Of a stretch of DNA of 7,177 bases, positions 1-7,005 are shown in pieces (position 1 is the stretch's first letter; each line of letters opens with the position of its first letter). The DNA is taken from contig SKRK01000009.1 in NCBI GenBank assembly GCA_007118525.1, positions 1 to 7,177 of the forward strand. The letters are read 5' to 3'. The DNA comes from Balneolaceae bacterium (GTDB lineage Bacteria > Bacteroidota > Rhodothermia > Balneolales > Balneolaceae). Below the pieces are notes generated by a model, which saw nothing but the letters and a program-made list of their open reading frames with translations, searched no databases and was not told the DNA's origin. The translations under genes were made by a program, and so were the position numbers.

Positions 1-1450
1 ACGGAGCATCCCAGAAGACCCTGTCAAGCATGGTTCTGGCTGGGACATTGCTCTCATTACGTTGTGTTTCTGAATCAGGATAGCTCACCAACCGGATCAT
101 CTCTCCACCGAGAGCTGAGTTAGCCGGTGCCTGAAAACCTTGATACTGGTAATCATAACGCCGTGCGTCATTCCAGGTTTCAGGATTCAGAAACATTGCT
201 ACATATTTCTCCTTCATGATTTCATCAATCGTAAGATTGGCTACACCAACAGAAACGGTTGATTCATTCCAGTATGCATCGATATCAGCCGGATCAACAC
301 CCATTTTTTGCATGTGTGCACGAATACCATCTTCGTATGCCTGGTAGGCTCGTGTTGGGTTGTTATCTGCAAGTGCTGCCTCCGCTTCGATAAACTTCAT
401 TTCAACAAAGGTTGCATTCTCAAGGGGCTGTGTAGGCCCTGAAGCGTAGAAGAACTGAGCACCCGGGGTGAGTACAGCTCTTACTCCCTGTTCCGGGTCG
501 CTGCCCCGTCCTGCACCATTTCTAGTTCCTATGTACTCCCCGAAGTTTGGGTGATCTGGATTGGAAACAGGCACTGTGATGAGCTCAATTCTCGGGTCGA
601 ATACACCATATAAATCACCTTTGAGGTGATCAATGATTTGAGTTGATAGCCATCCGCCCAAGTTAAGGCCTGCATTGAGAACAGCGGTTCTGTACCACTG
701 ATTTTGAGCGGCTACACCATCACTGGCGAAAAAGCTCATCTCAAAATCTTCATCGCTGCTTGAAAACGCATTGTCGACAGCGGCTAAAACAGCACCCGGA
801 TCATAAGACGGAAGCTTGCTGTAGTGATTTAGAAATCTTGCACGAAGTGCATACGCGGTTCGGGTCCATGCCGCACGGTCACCACCGAAAATCATATCAT
901 CACTTCCAGGCGATGCAGAAGATTCTGCCGCGCCGAGTTCAGAGATAGCAGTGGTAAGTTCTCCAAGTATTGCATTGTAAATGCTTTCTGAAGAATCATA
1001 TTCGGGCTGCAGTGTCTCCGGGGAGAATGCATCGGAATAGGGTACATCTCCAAACATGTTCACCAGCAAACTAAGATTGTATGCCTTCATCACCCGTGCT
1101 ATACCACTGTAGTGAGGAGCATTGATAGTTTCAGCCTGCTCGATCAAAGTGAGTAGATCTCCAATATTGAAGTAGAGCTGCGACCATGTATTACCATACG
1201 AGATGGCATCATGGATGTCGGTGCCTGTTGCCTGGTTTGGTGATGCCAGGTGCTGTACGAAAAATGATGTCGTAGAACCAACACGGAATGTGTTTCGTGT
1301 GGTTTCGAACGATGTCTGGTACATTAAACCCTCAATCGGTGCTGATGTCGGATTATTCGGATCTGTATTGATGTCTAAGTAGTCTTCACAACCTGTGGCC
1401 ATGAAGAACGTCAATAATAAAACAAGGAATAATTTTACTGAATGTTTCAT
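1..1450 (-). CDS. SusD/RagB-family outer-membrane lipoprotein, 3' end cut by window edge
   Basis: Surface lipoprotein that acts as the substrate-binding lid of a SusC transporter. I translated 483 codons from the ATG at 1450 with no stop before the window edge. Residues 1-20 are a lipoprotein signal peptide with a hydrophobic core (LFLVLLL) and an ATG-C lipobox at Cys21. The mature start CEDYLDINTDPNNPT is the classic SusD N-terminus; its acidic residues right after the Cys resemble the surface-export signal of Bacteroidota lipoproteins. Further family hallmarks are FGDVPYSDA (133-141), an FVEMKFIEAEAAL helix (348-360) and EKYVAMFLNPETWNDARRYDY (414-434), which point to the SusD-like_2 type of the family. 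The last visible residues, RVFWDAP, resemble the VWWD-type C-terminus of that family, so probably only a few residues are missing. The gene follows susC by 18 bases and is surely co-transcribed with it. The ligand is unknown; nothing visible separates glycan from peptide or other substrates. Confidence 0.95.
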   Translation of the reverse strand, partial: MKHSVKLFLVLLLTFFMATGCEDYLDINTDPNNPTSAPIEGLMYQTSFETTRNTFRVGSTTSFFVQHLASPNQATGTDIHDAISYGNTWSQLYFNIGDLLTLIEQAETINAPHYSGIARVMKAYNLSLLVNMFGDVPYSDAFSPETLQPEYDSSESIYNAILGELTTAISELGAAESSASPGSDDMIFGGDRAAWTRTAYALRARFLNHYSKLPSYDPGAVLAAVDNAFSSSDEDFEMSFFASDGVAAQNQWYRTAVLNAGLNLGGWLSTQIIDHLKGDLYGVFDPRIELITVPVSNPDHPNFGEYIGTRNGAGRGSDPEQGVRAVLTPGAQFFYASGPTQPLENATFVEMKFIEAEAALADNNPTRAYQAYEDGIRAHMQKMGVDPADIDAYWNESTVSVGVANLTIDEIMKEKYVAMFLNPETWNDARRYDYQYQGFQAPANSALGGEMIRLVSYPDSETQRNESNVPARTMLDRVFWDAP

Positions 1451-1459
1451 AATGATATA

Positions 1460-1463
1460 CCTC
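1460..1463 (-). promoter_or_regulatory. Possible ribosome binding site of the SusD gene
   Basis: On the minus strand GAGG lies 9 bases before the ATG at 1450, in the short gap after the susC stop. It is the clearest Shine-Dalgarno-like motif in the cluster and supports the chosen start. Bacteroidota often do not use such motifs, so its function is uncertain. Confidence 0.4.
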
Positions 1464-1468
1464 ACGGA

Positions 1469-4400
1469 TTAAAAGGAGAAATTTAATGAGAAGACAAGGC
1501 TTCTTGTTCCCGGATAGGCCAGGTCAACAAGTCCAATCAGGTTACTGCCGGAGCTGACAAACGCTTCCGGATCGTACTGTGAGAATGGAGTCCACAGCAA
1601 TATATTATTTGCTGTAACACTGGCACGAACCCGGCTGAGAGGTAAGTTCTCCAGCGCAGTTTGTGGCAGTGAATATCCCAGCGCAATGCTTCTCAATTTT
1701 ACATATGAGGCATCTTCAACGGATTGCTCTACAGCAACACGGTATATGTTTCTGTGAAAACCGGCACCGTAATCACGACCGGTTTGAGCATCAACACCCT
1801 GGCCTAACCAGACTTCCTGGGTATTGGGTGATCCATCAGCCAGCACACCATCAAACACGATCCGGTCTTCCCTGTTAAGTGTTTTTTCTGTGTGACCGAA
1901 TGCAGAATCCCACTGATCCAGCTTGTTGTATTTGTCAACTCCGTAAACAACATCGATATTGAACGAGAAGTCCCAATCACGATAGTTGAACTGGTTCAGG
2001 AGATTCCACGTCCAATCCGGTGTAGCGTCCCCTACAATTTTTGCTTCTGTTTCAATCACGGGAAAACCGTTTGCCCCGATAAGCACAGGTAGATCTTTGT
2101 CAAGTTTTCTTGAATCAGGATCTGCTCCGTAACGGGCGTAACTGGTTCCCCAGATTGCTCCGTACGATTCACCGGGAACAAGCTGCATGAACGGCCTGTT
2201 GATATATGCCGAAATATCACCGAGGAAAATGGCGTCAACACCATCACGGATACTTATAACCTCATTTCTGTTGGTTGTAAAGTTGGAGGTAAGGTTCCAC
2301 TGAAAATCACGGGTTTGAACCGGATTAGCTCTCAGCGTAATTTCAAAACCCTGGTTTTCGATTTCACCGGCATTGGTGATGAATCGTGCAGCACCCGTAG
2401 CGTTTGAAACAGGAACAGGAATAATCATATCCTTACTGTTTGCCTTATAGTAGGTAATATCCAGTCCCAGGCGGTTTTCAAAGAATCGAACATCCAGTCC
2501 GAACTCATTGGATACGGTTCGTTCAGGTTTCAGGTCGGTGGATGCAATTGTGGCACCCCTGGTGAAACCGGTTTGCCCGCCCAGCGGGAAAATTGAAGGA
2601 GATACGAATACACTCTGTGTTGAGTATGGAGGCGCATCTTTGCCAACTTCTGCATAAGATAGCCGCAGTTTACCATAGGTTAACCAATCGGGTGTATCAA
2701 ACAGATCGCTGAATACAAAACCTAAACTGACAGAGGGATAAAAGAAGGATCGGTTGTCAACAGGAAGTGTTGATGTCCAATCGTTTCTGCCGGTTACATT
2801 CAGATATACGATATCTCTCCAGTCTACATTCAAATCGCCATAAACACCGATGAGCCGGCGCTGATTCAATCTCTGTGCAATGCTTACTGTTGTAGCATTA
2901 CTGAAGTGATTAAACTCGGGAACCACAAATCCGGTACCGCGTGCTCTTACTAAATCTGTGGAACGGTCAAAAATGTCGTTACCCACACGAAGTGAAAGCC
3001 CGAAGTCTTCGGTTAGATCTGTTTGGAAATTCAAAGCGATATTAGAGGTAAGATCACGGCTGTTGATTCGTGTCTCTTCTCTGAATCCGCCAACACCGCT
3101 CCATACAAACTCATTCTCGAGTCCGAGCGGACCCGGCTCTATCTCTGTTCGCTCATCGGAGTAGGTGTCAATTCCTACCAGGTAATCCAGGCTTAAACCA
3201 TCGGCAAGCTGATAGGATGCGCGCATATTCCCAATCAAGCGGTTTACATCGTCAACATATGTGTTCATGTTCGCGTCATAAACAGGATTACGGCCTGTTC
3301 CCAAACCATCACGGCTGTCACTTTTATGCCTGCCATCTTCAAATCTCCAGTCGGTTACATCTGCACTGGTATTCCAATAGGAGAGACGTTCCATAAAGTT
3401 AACAAAAGGAACCCTGCTTCCGCCGGAGTTTACATAGCTTGCGCTTGCAGCTATAGTTAAGGGTCCCTGAAAAAGCTCTCCGGAGAGTCGAATAGATGTG
3501 CGTTCCCAGTCGTTGTTTGGGATAATTCCACGATTTTGTGAATTTGATACGGAAGTAAAGAATGTAACCGTATCAGTTCCGCCGGAAACACTGATTGAGT
3601 TATCAAGCCCAACACCGGTTCGCATCGAATTTTCCCAGTTATTATAGTAGGTCAGATCCGGCGTTTCACTGAAAGGAGCACCCCAGGAAGGCCAGAAGCC
3701 ATCCGGAGCAGATTGAAAACCGAATCCCGGGCCATAAACATCCTGATAGTCGGGACGATTGATTACATCTTCACGGCTCACGCTGTGGCTGAAGTTAATC
3801 TGAAGGTCGCCGGGACGTCCCTGTTTTGTAGTGATAATTACAGCGCCGTTTGCAGCTCTAACACCGTAAAGTGCGGTAGCAGGAGCGCTTTTTAACACAG
3901 AAACAGACTCAATATCATTAGGATTAATGTCAATTGCCCTGTTCGACATGCCGCGCGCACGGCCGGCAGATTCTATTGTCGAGTTGTCGATAGGTACACC
4001 ATCCACAACAAAAAGCGGCTGGTTATCTGCTGATGGATCCAGAGAGGTAAAACCACGTATAAAAATTTGTGATCCCTGCCCAGCGCCGCCGCCGCCGCGG
4101 TTAATCTGAACTCCTGATACCTGCCCTTGAAGTGCATTCAGCAGATTGTTGCTTCCTGCCCGGCTGATATCTTCAGAGCTGACATCCTGAATCGAGTATC
4201 CGATTGAACGCCGTGCTCTTTCAACACCAAAAGCAGTGACAACCAGTTCATCAAGCTCACTCATTGAAATGGACATCTGAATGTTTAATACAGATTCCTG
4301 ACCCTCAGTAACAGTGATTGTTCGACGAACAGTTGTGAAACCAACAAATCTTGCTTCGATGCGGTACTCTCCGGCAGGTACGTTATCTAATACAAATGTG

Positions 4401-4969
4401 CCGTTGACATCTGTAGCAACACCGATGTTTAAGGAGGGAATAATTATGTTTACTCCAATCAGTTCCTCGCCAGTTTCAGAATCTGTAACGGTACCCCGCA
4501 CCGAACCCTGAAAGGCATCTATCACTTCAACAGCCTCTTCCTTTTCATAAACGATAAGAGCCCGCTGGTTGTCGCTCAGAGTTACTTTCAGATTTGTGTT
4601 ATTGAGTAAATCATCCAGTACATCAAAAAGATATTTGTCCTTTACCTGGTAACTTACTGTTTTATCGTCGATCTGGCTGGTGTTAATGGAAATATCTACA
4701 TTCAGCTCATTTGCAAGCTTATGTAAAACATCGATTAACAGCATATTTTCTACATGAAGCGAAACTTTTGGGGTTTTTGAATCCCGCTGCGAAACATACA
4801 GTTCCGAAAGTTGTGCGTGCTGCTCCTGCAAGTGATAGCTGCCATTGTCCACTCCGAGTGATCCGGCTTTGAGCACATTGGCTGAAAGCGAAACCATCAA
4901 GCCGGAAACGACGGCAACAAGACCCAAACGGAGCGTCCGGGCTGTTCTGTTGGTAGCTTTGTTCATCAT
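1469..4969 (-). CDS. SusC/RagA-family TonB-dependent outer-membrane transporter with N-terminal STN signalling domain
   Basis: Imports a ligand delivered by SusD across the outer membrane using TonB energy, and probably signals its presence to FecR. From the ATG at 4969 (1166 aa) the order is: signal peptide with a twin-basic start and hydrophobic core (LGLVAVVSGLMVSLSA); STN domain, about 67-141; carboxypeptidase-regulatory-like beta sandwich, about 156-232 (GTVTDSETGEELIGVNI, DVNGTFVLDNVPAGEY); TonB-box-like LDELVVTAFG near 239-248; plug, about 254-381, with LLNALQGQVSGVQI, QIFIRG, PLFVVDGVPID and the signature SVLKSAPATALYGVRAANGA; then a 22-strand-type barrel ending in LVFSLNFSF with terminal Phe, a BAM-type C-terminus. 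An in-frame ATG at 5011 would give 1180 aa and a 40-base overlap with fecR, but it puts about 14 extra polar residues before the signal peptide, so I prefer 4969 (or the adjacent ATG at 4966). Only 2 bases separate it from the fecR stop, suggesting translational coupling. The STN domain is absent from ordinary SusC proteins and marks the signalling subtype. The reading frame is intact. Confidence 0.97.
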   Translation of the reverse strand: MMNKATNRTARTLRLGLVAVVSGLMVSLSANVLKAGSLGVDNGSYHLQEQHAQLSELYVSQRDSKTPKVSLHVENMLLIDVLHKLANELNVDISINTSQIDDKTVSYQVKDKYLFDVLDDLLNNTNLKVTLSDNQRALIVYEKEEAVEVIDAFQGSVRGTVTDSETGEELIGVNIIIPSLNIGVATDVNGTFVLDNVPAGEYRIEARFVGFTTVRRTITVTEGQESVLNIQMSISMSELDELVVTAFGVERARRSIGYSIQDVSSEDISRAGSNNLLNALQGQVSGVQINRGGGGAGQGSQIFIRGFTSLDPSADNQPLFVVDGVPIDNSTIESAGRARGMSNRAIDINPNDIESVSVLKSAPATALYGVRAANGAVIITTKQGRPGDLQINFSHSVSREDVINRPDYQDVYGPGFGFQSAPDGFWPSWGAPFSETPDLTYYNNWENSMRTGVGLDNSISVSGGTDTVTFFTSVSNSQNRGIIPNNDWERTSIRLSGELFQGPLTIAASASYVNSGGSRVPFVNFMERLSYWNTSADVTDWRFEDGRHKSDSRDGLGTGRNPVYDANMNTYVDDVNRLIGNMRASYQLADGLSLDYLVGIDTYSDERTEIEPGPLGLENEFVWSGVGGFREETRINSRDLTSNIALNFQTDLTEDFGLSLRVGNDIFDRSTDLVRARGTGFVVPEFNHFSNATTVSIAQRLNQRRLIGVYGDLNVDWRDIVYLNVTGRNDWTSTLPVDNRSFFYPSVSLGFVFSDLFDTPDWLTYGKLRLSYAEVGKDAPPYSTQSVFVSPSIFPLGGQTGFTRGATIASTDLKPERTVSNEFGLDVRFFENRLGLDITYYKANSKDMIIPVPVSNATGAARFITNAGEIENQGFEITLRANPVQTRDFQWNLTSNFTTNRNEVISIRDGVDAIFLGDISAYINRPFMQLVPGESYGAIWGTSYARYGADPDSRKLDKDLPVLIGANGFPVIETEAKIVGDATPDWTWNLLNQFNYRDWDFSFNIDVVYGVDKYNKLDQWDSAFGHTEKTLNREDRIVFDGVLADGSPNTQEVWLGQGVDAQTGRDYGAGFHRNIYRVAVEQSVEDASYVKLRSIALGYSLPQTALENLPLSRVRASVTANNILLWTPFSQYDPEAFVSSGSNLIGLVDLAYPGTRSLVFSLNFSF

Positions 4970-4971
4970 GA

Positions 4972-6000
4972 TTATTGTTTTGTAGTTATTGTTGGCTGTT
5001 GGGTTATCCATAAAATGGTATCCTGTTCAAAGGAGTAATCGAGTCCAAGTGTTTGCCCGATTATATCGAGAACAGTGGTCAGATCTCCTTTTGCAAGGTC
5101 AACACTTAATGGCAGGTCTCTGATCTGTTGAGTATCGAAGACAAATGAAACGTCATAAATTCTTTCGAGATAGCGGCTTACAACCCATAGCGGGTCATTA
5201 TAAAAATAGAGCCTGCCTCTGAACCAGCTCAGGTAATTCTCAACCGGAGTCTGTTCTATGAGCATCTCATGAGTGGCTAGATCGAATATGGCAAAAGTTT
5301 TTTGGGTCAGAATCGCTGACCGGCCTTCTTCATCAGCCTGTTGGTTGAGCGCTACTCTTCCTTCGGCAACGGCTATCTGAACATTTTGAGATAGGGAGTC
5401 AATTTTGACATTAAACCGGGTTCCAAGTACCTGGATCTGAGCCTGTTCAGCGGTCAGGTAAAAAGGACGTTCGGAATCCGCAGCTACATCGAACCAGGCT
5501 TCACCGGATAGTGATACATCCCGCCTGTCGGGGGCGAAGGGAACGGGTAGCTGAATGGACGAGTTGGAATTCAGCCTCACATGAGTTCCATCTTCCAATG
5601 TGACCAGGCGGTTTTGGTCGGCCTCTGTGGAAATGGTACGGTAAGTGATTTCGGGTGGATGGTTTGCGGCATAATTTGCAAACTGAATATACAGAACGGA
5701 GTGTGCCGCAAGGATGCATCCGATAATAACCGCAACGAAAGCCCTGATTTTCCAGGAACTACGATGATTAAAACGATGTGGATTTTTTTTAGATTGATGA
5801 ATCCTGAGCAGAAGTGAGTCAGTGGGGATGTCTGGATAGAGCATGAGAAGCTCATCATCGGCATATCGATGCATATCCCTGTGAAGGCTGGCTTCAAAAT
5901 GGGCCATGCCCTCCTCAGTTTGAAACCATTCGAGTACCTGATCTATCTCTTCAGGAGAACATTGGTTTCTGAAGTATTTGTTCAGTTGCTGTTTGTTCAA
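4972..6000 (-). CDS. FecR-family anti-sigma factor (inner-membrane sigma regulator)
   Basis: Inner-membrane protein of 342 aa that holds or activates the ECF sigma factor encoded upstream and receives the signal from the transporter in the periplasm. Residues 1-80 form a charged cytoplasmic domain with the FecR-type pattern YFRNQCSPEEIDQVLEWF. A single membrane segment lies at about 86-107 (IRAFVAVIIGCILAAHSVLY). The FecR domain covers about 122-217, with the hallmarks LEDGTHVRLNSNSSI, LSGEAWFDV (164-172) and VLGTRFNV (191-198). SWFRGRLYFYNDPL (258-271) opens the C-terminal DUF4974-type domain, about 264-332, which has an STN-like fold in related proteins. The start codon is TTG; the triplet just upstream is an in-frame TAA, and the first internal ATG (residue 32) would delete part of the conserved anti-sigma domain, so TTG is the only sensible start. 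No Shine-Dalgarno motif is seen before it. Length and domain order are normal for the family. Confidence 0.95.
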   Translation of the reverse strand: MNKQQLNKYFRNQCSPEEIDQVLEWFQTEEGMAHFEASLHRDMHRYADDELLMLYPDIPTDSLLLRIHQSKKNPHRFNHRSSWKIRAFVAVIIGCILAAHSVLYIQFANYAANHPPEITYRTISTEADQNRLVTLEDGTHVRLNSNSSIQLPVPFAPDRRDVSLSGEAWFDVAADSERPFYLTAEQAQIQVLGTRFNVKIDSLSQNVQIAVAEGRVALNQQADEEGRSAILTQKTFAIFDLATHEMLIEQTPVENYLSWFRGRLYFYNDPLWVVSRYLERIYDVSFVFDTQQIRDLPLSVDLAKGDLTTVLDIIGQTLGLDYSFEQDTILWITQQPTITTKQ

Positions 6001-6061
6001 TTAAATAGGTTTATTACGTTGAGCTTATAGAAGAGACACCCGGAAAGGGAAAAAGTATGGC

Positions 6062-6071
6062 GAGATATCTC
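6062..6071. repeat. Perfect 10-base palindrome GAGATATCTC in the fecR leader
   Basis: The sequence reads the same on both strands without a spacer. It sits 62 bases before the fecR start, between the candidate -35 and -10 elements. A 10-base palindrome is expected several times by chance in 7 kb, so a regulatory role is only a possibility. Confidence 0.3.
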
Positions 6072-6154
6072 AGTTAATTTCCAGAAGTGCGTTTAGAATG
6101 GACAGGGATTGAATTTAATATAGCCGGATGAAACTGAAAACAGAATAAGGCATG

Positions 6155-6177
6155 AATCAAAAAGAGGTGGTTTGATT
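6155..6177 (-). repeat. Inverted repeat, weak hairpin downstream of the sigma gene
   Basis: Arms AATCAAA (6155-6161) and TTTGATT (6171-6177) match perfectly around a 9-base loop. The hairpin starts 19 bases after the sigma stop on the minus strand. The stem is only 7 bp and AT-rich, and it is followed by CATGCC, not a U tract, so it does not look like an efficient terminator. It could be a transcript-end or processing hairpin that lowers read-through into fecR, or chance. Confidence 0.35.
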
Positions 6178-6196
6178 AAAATTGACCCGTAATTTG

Positions 6197-6754
6197 TTAT
6201 CCCTTCATCTTAATTCCTGCATGCTCTTGAAGATAGCTCTTGATGAATTTTGAGGCATCGTAATATTGGGATTTTACTGTGTGAATGGTGATGTTTAACT
6301 GATCGGCAATTTCACTATTCGTTAGACCCTGTACGGTTTTAAGTTTAAAGATGTCCCTTTTGCCCTGGGGCAGTTGTTCCAACCCGGCTGACAATATTTT
6401 TTGGTACTCGGAATAGAGTATCAGATCTTCGGTTTTATTGGAAGATTTTGCTCGCTGTTGTTCAATCTGGATATGTTTTATCACTTGCCGTTTATTATTC
6501 CGGATCAGGTTCAAAATGTGATTTCTGGCAGTGGTAAATAGAAAACCCTTGATATTTGTTGATATCTTTTGACGGTGCTCCCACAGTTTCAAAAAGGTAT
6601 CGTGTACAGTATCTTCAGCGAGTTCACGGCTTTTTAAATATTTGAAGGCATAACTGTAGAGCCGCTTGTGATAGATGTGGTAGAGCTCTTCATAAGTCTT
6701 TTCATCACCCAGGCGAAGTTGCTGAATCGTAAAGTTTTCTTCTTTTTCTGGCAT
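6197..6754 (-). CDS. ECF-type RNA polymerase sigma-70 factor, FecI-like, Bacteroidota type
   Basis: Alternative sigma factor of 185 aa that directs RNA polymerase to promoters of its regulon, most likely the neighbouring transporter genes. Region 2 spans about 19-88: YEELYHIYHKRLYSYAFKYL, the core-binding AEDTVHDTFLKLWEHR (46-61) and the promoter-melting part NIKGFLFTTARNHILNLIR (67-85). A charged linker follows (about 90-112). Region 4 spans about 116-170 with LEQLPQGKRDIFKL and the helix-turn-helix NSEIADQLNITIHTVKSQ (146-163). No C-terminal extension or extra domain is present. I start at the ATG at 6754, giving MPEKEENFTIQQLRLGDE, a normal ECF N-terminus. A TTG at 6787 would add 11 hydrophobic residues (IDVVFISPVI) that fit no ECF N-terminus. 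Being next to fecR, it is presumably the partner held by that anti-sigma factor. Confidence 0.95.
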   Translation of the reverse strand: MPEKEENFTIQQLRLGDEKTYEELYHIYHKRLYSYAFKYLKSRELAEDTVHDTFLKLWEHRQKISTNIKGFLFTTARNHILNLIRNNKRQVIKHIQIEQQRAKSSNKTEDLILYSEYQKILSAGLEQLPQGKRDIFKLKTVQGLTNSEIADQLNITIHTVKSQYYDASKFIKSYLQEHAGIKMKG

Positions 6755-6850
6755 GATAACGGGAGATATGAAAACTACATCTATCAAATAATAGAAACAC
6801 TCTGTGAAGTACAGAATGGGGTGAAATTTTAATCACAACCTTCAAATCCC

Positions 6851-6860
6851 GGATTAATCC
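6851..6860. repeat. Perfect 10-base palindrome GGATTAATCC in the divergent spacer
   Basis: It is a self-complementary 10-mer lying about 97 bases upstream of the sigma ATG and 145 bases upstream of the lipoprotein ATG. This position would suit a repressor or activator site, but chance is a fair explanation because it is single and short. Confidence 0.3.
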
Positions 6861-6942
6861 ACCTCAGTGTGCTTCAGAATAGGTAACGATTTGGTAAAAT
6901 CCAACCAGTACTTAACACAGGCTATAACGAAGTAGAATATTT

Positions 6943-6977
6943 TTGACTATCCTTTGAAGAGTAACTGTATTTATAAT
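6943..6977 (+). promoter_or_regulatory. Possible promoter of the divergent lipoprotein gene
   Basis: A TATAAT at 6972-6977 lies 28 bases before the ATG at 7006, a good place for a -10 element. The nearest TTGACT, at 6943-6948, is 23 bases upstream, longer than the usual 17, and TTGAAG at 6954-6959 is too close (12). The Bacteroidota pattern (TTTG, then TAnnTTTG) is only partly met by TTTG at 6942 and TATTTATA at 6968. The location is plausible but the match is imperfect. Confidence 0.3.
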
Positions 6978-7005
6978 GTCTTTTGAATAATTTACAACTG
7001 AAAAA

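Larger units (their letters stand above)
6001..6196. other. Non-coding gap between the sigma and fecR genes
   Basis: This 196-base gap is the longest inside the minus-strand cluster and is AT-rich. I see no ORF of note and no RNA gene. It holds a small inverted repeat close to the sigma stop (6155-6177) and a perfect 10-base palindrome (6062-6071). A separate promoter for fecR-susC-susD could lie here, which would fit a module whose sigma factor drives the transporter genes, but no strong promoter match is present. On the minus strand GGAAAT at 6082-6077 equals the -35 element described for the E. coli FecI-dependent fecA promoter. The 6-mer CATACT at the expected 17-base spacing does not match its -10, and TACTTT fits better but at 19 bases. 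Confidence 0.5.
6755..7005. other. Divergent intergenic region between the sigma gene and the lipoprotein gene
   Basis: The region of about 250 bases separates two genes that point away from each other, so it should carry both promoters. It is AT-rich and has no convincing ORF or RNA gene. A palindrome lies at 6851-6860 and a possible plus-strand promoter near 6943-6977. For the sigma gene I see only TATTATTTG at 6798-6790 on the minus strand, one base longer than the Bacteroidota -7 consensus TAnnTTTG and without a TTTG at -33, so I do not call it a promoter. Confidence 0.6.

Noticed and set aside
760..948. Small plus-strand ORF opposite the SusD gene
   Set aside because: It is an antisense shadow of a clear SusD reading frame, has no recognisable family, and its His/Arg-rich composition is what an unused frame gives.
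1451..1468. Terminator or promoter between susC and susD
   Set aside because: The gap is only 18 bases and has no hairpin; it contains just a Shine-Dalgarno-like GAGG.
2056..2247. Minus-strand 63-codon ORF in another frame inside susC
   Set aside because: It overlaps the well-supported susC frame fully and has no family features; there is no sign of a frameshift in susC here.
4082..4098. GC-rich tri-nucleotide run (gccgccgcc) as a repeat element
   Set aside because: It encodes the glycine-rich turn RGGGGAGQG of the SusC plug, a place where SusC proteins often have glycines, so it is explained by coding.
1663..4511. Several plus-strand ORFs of 60-71 codons (at 1663, 1892, 2958, 3713, 3927 and 4314)
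   Set aside because: All lie antisense to the intact SusC gene, are short, and show no domain, signal peptide or ribosome binding site.
5501..5897. Overlapping minus- and plus-strand ORFs inside fecR (72, 106 and 78 codons)
   Set aside because: They are alternative frames of the fecR gene, whose conserved FecR domain and membrane segment are in the main frame.
6755..6787. Longer sigma factor start at 6787 (11 extra residues)
   Set aside because: The codon is TTG, the added residues are hydrophobic and unlike any ECF N-terminus, and a good ATG follows at 6754.
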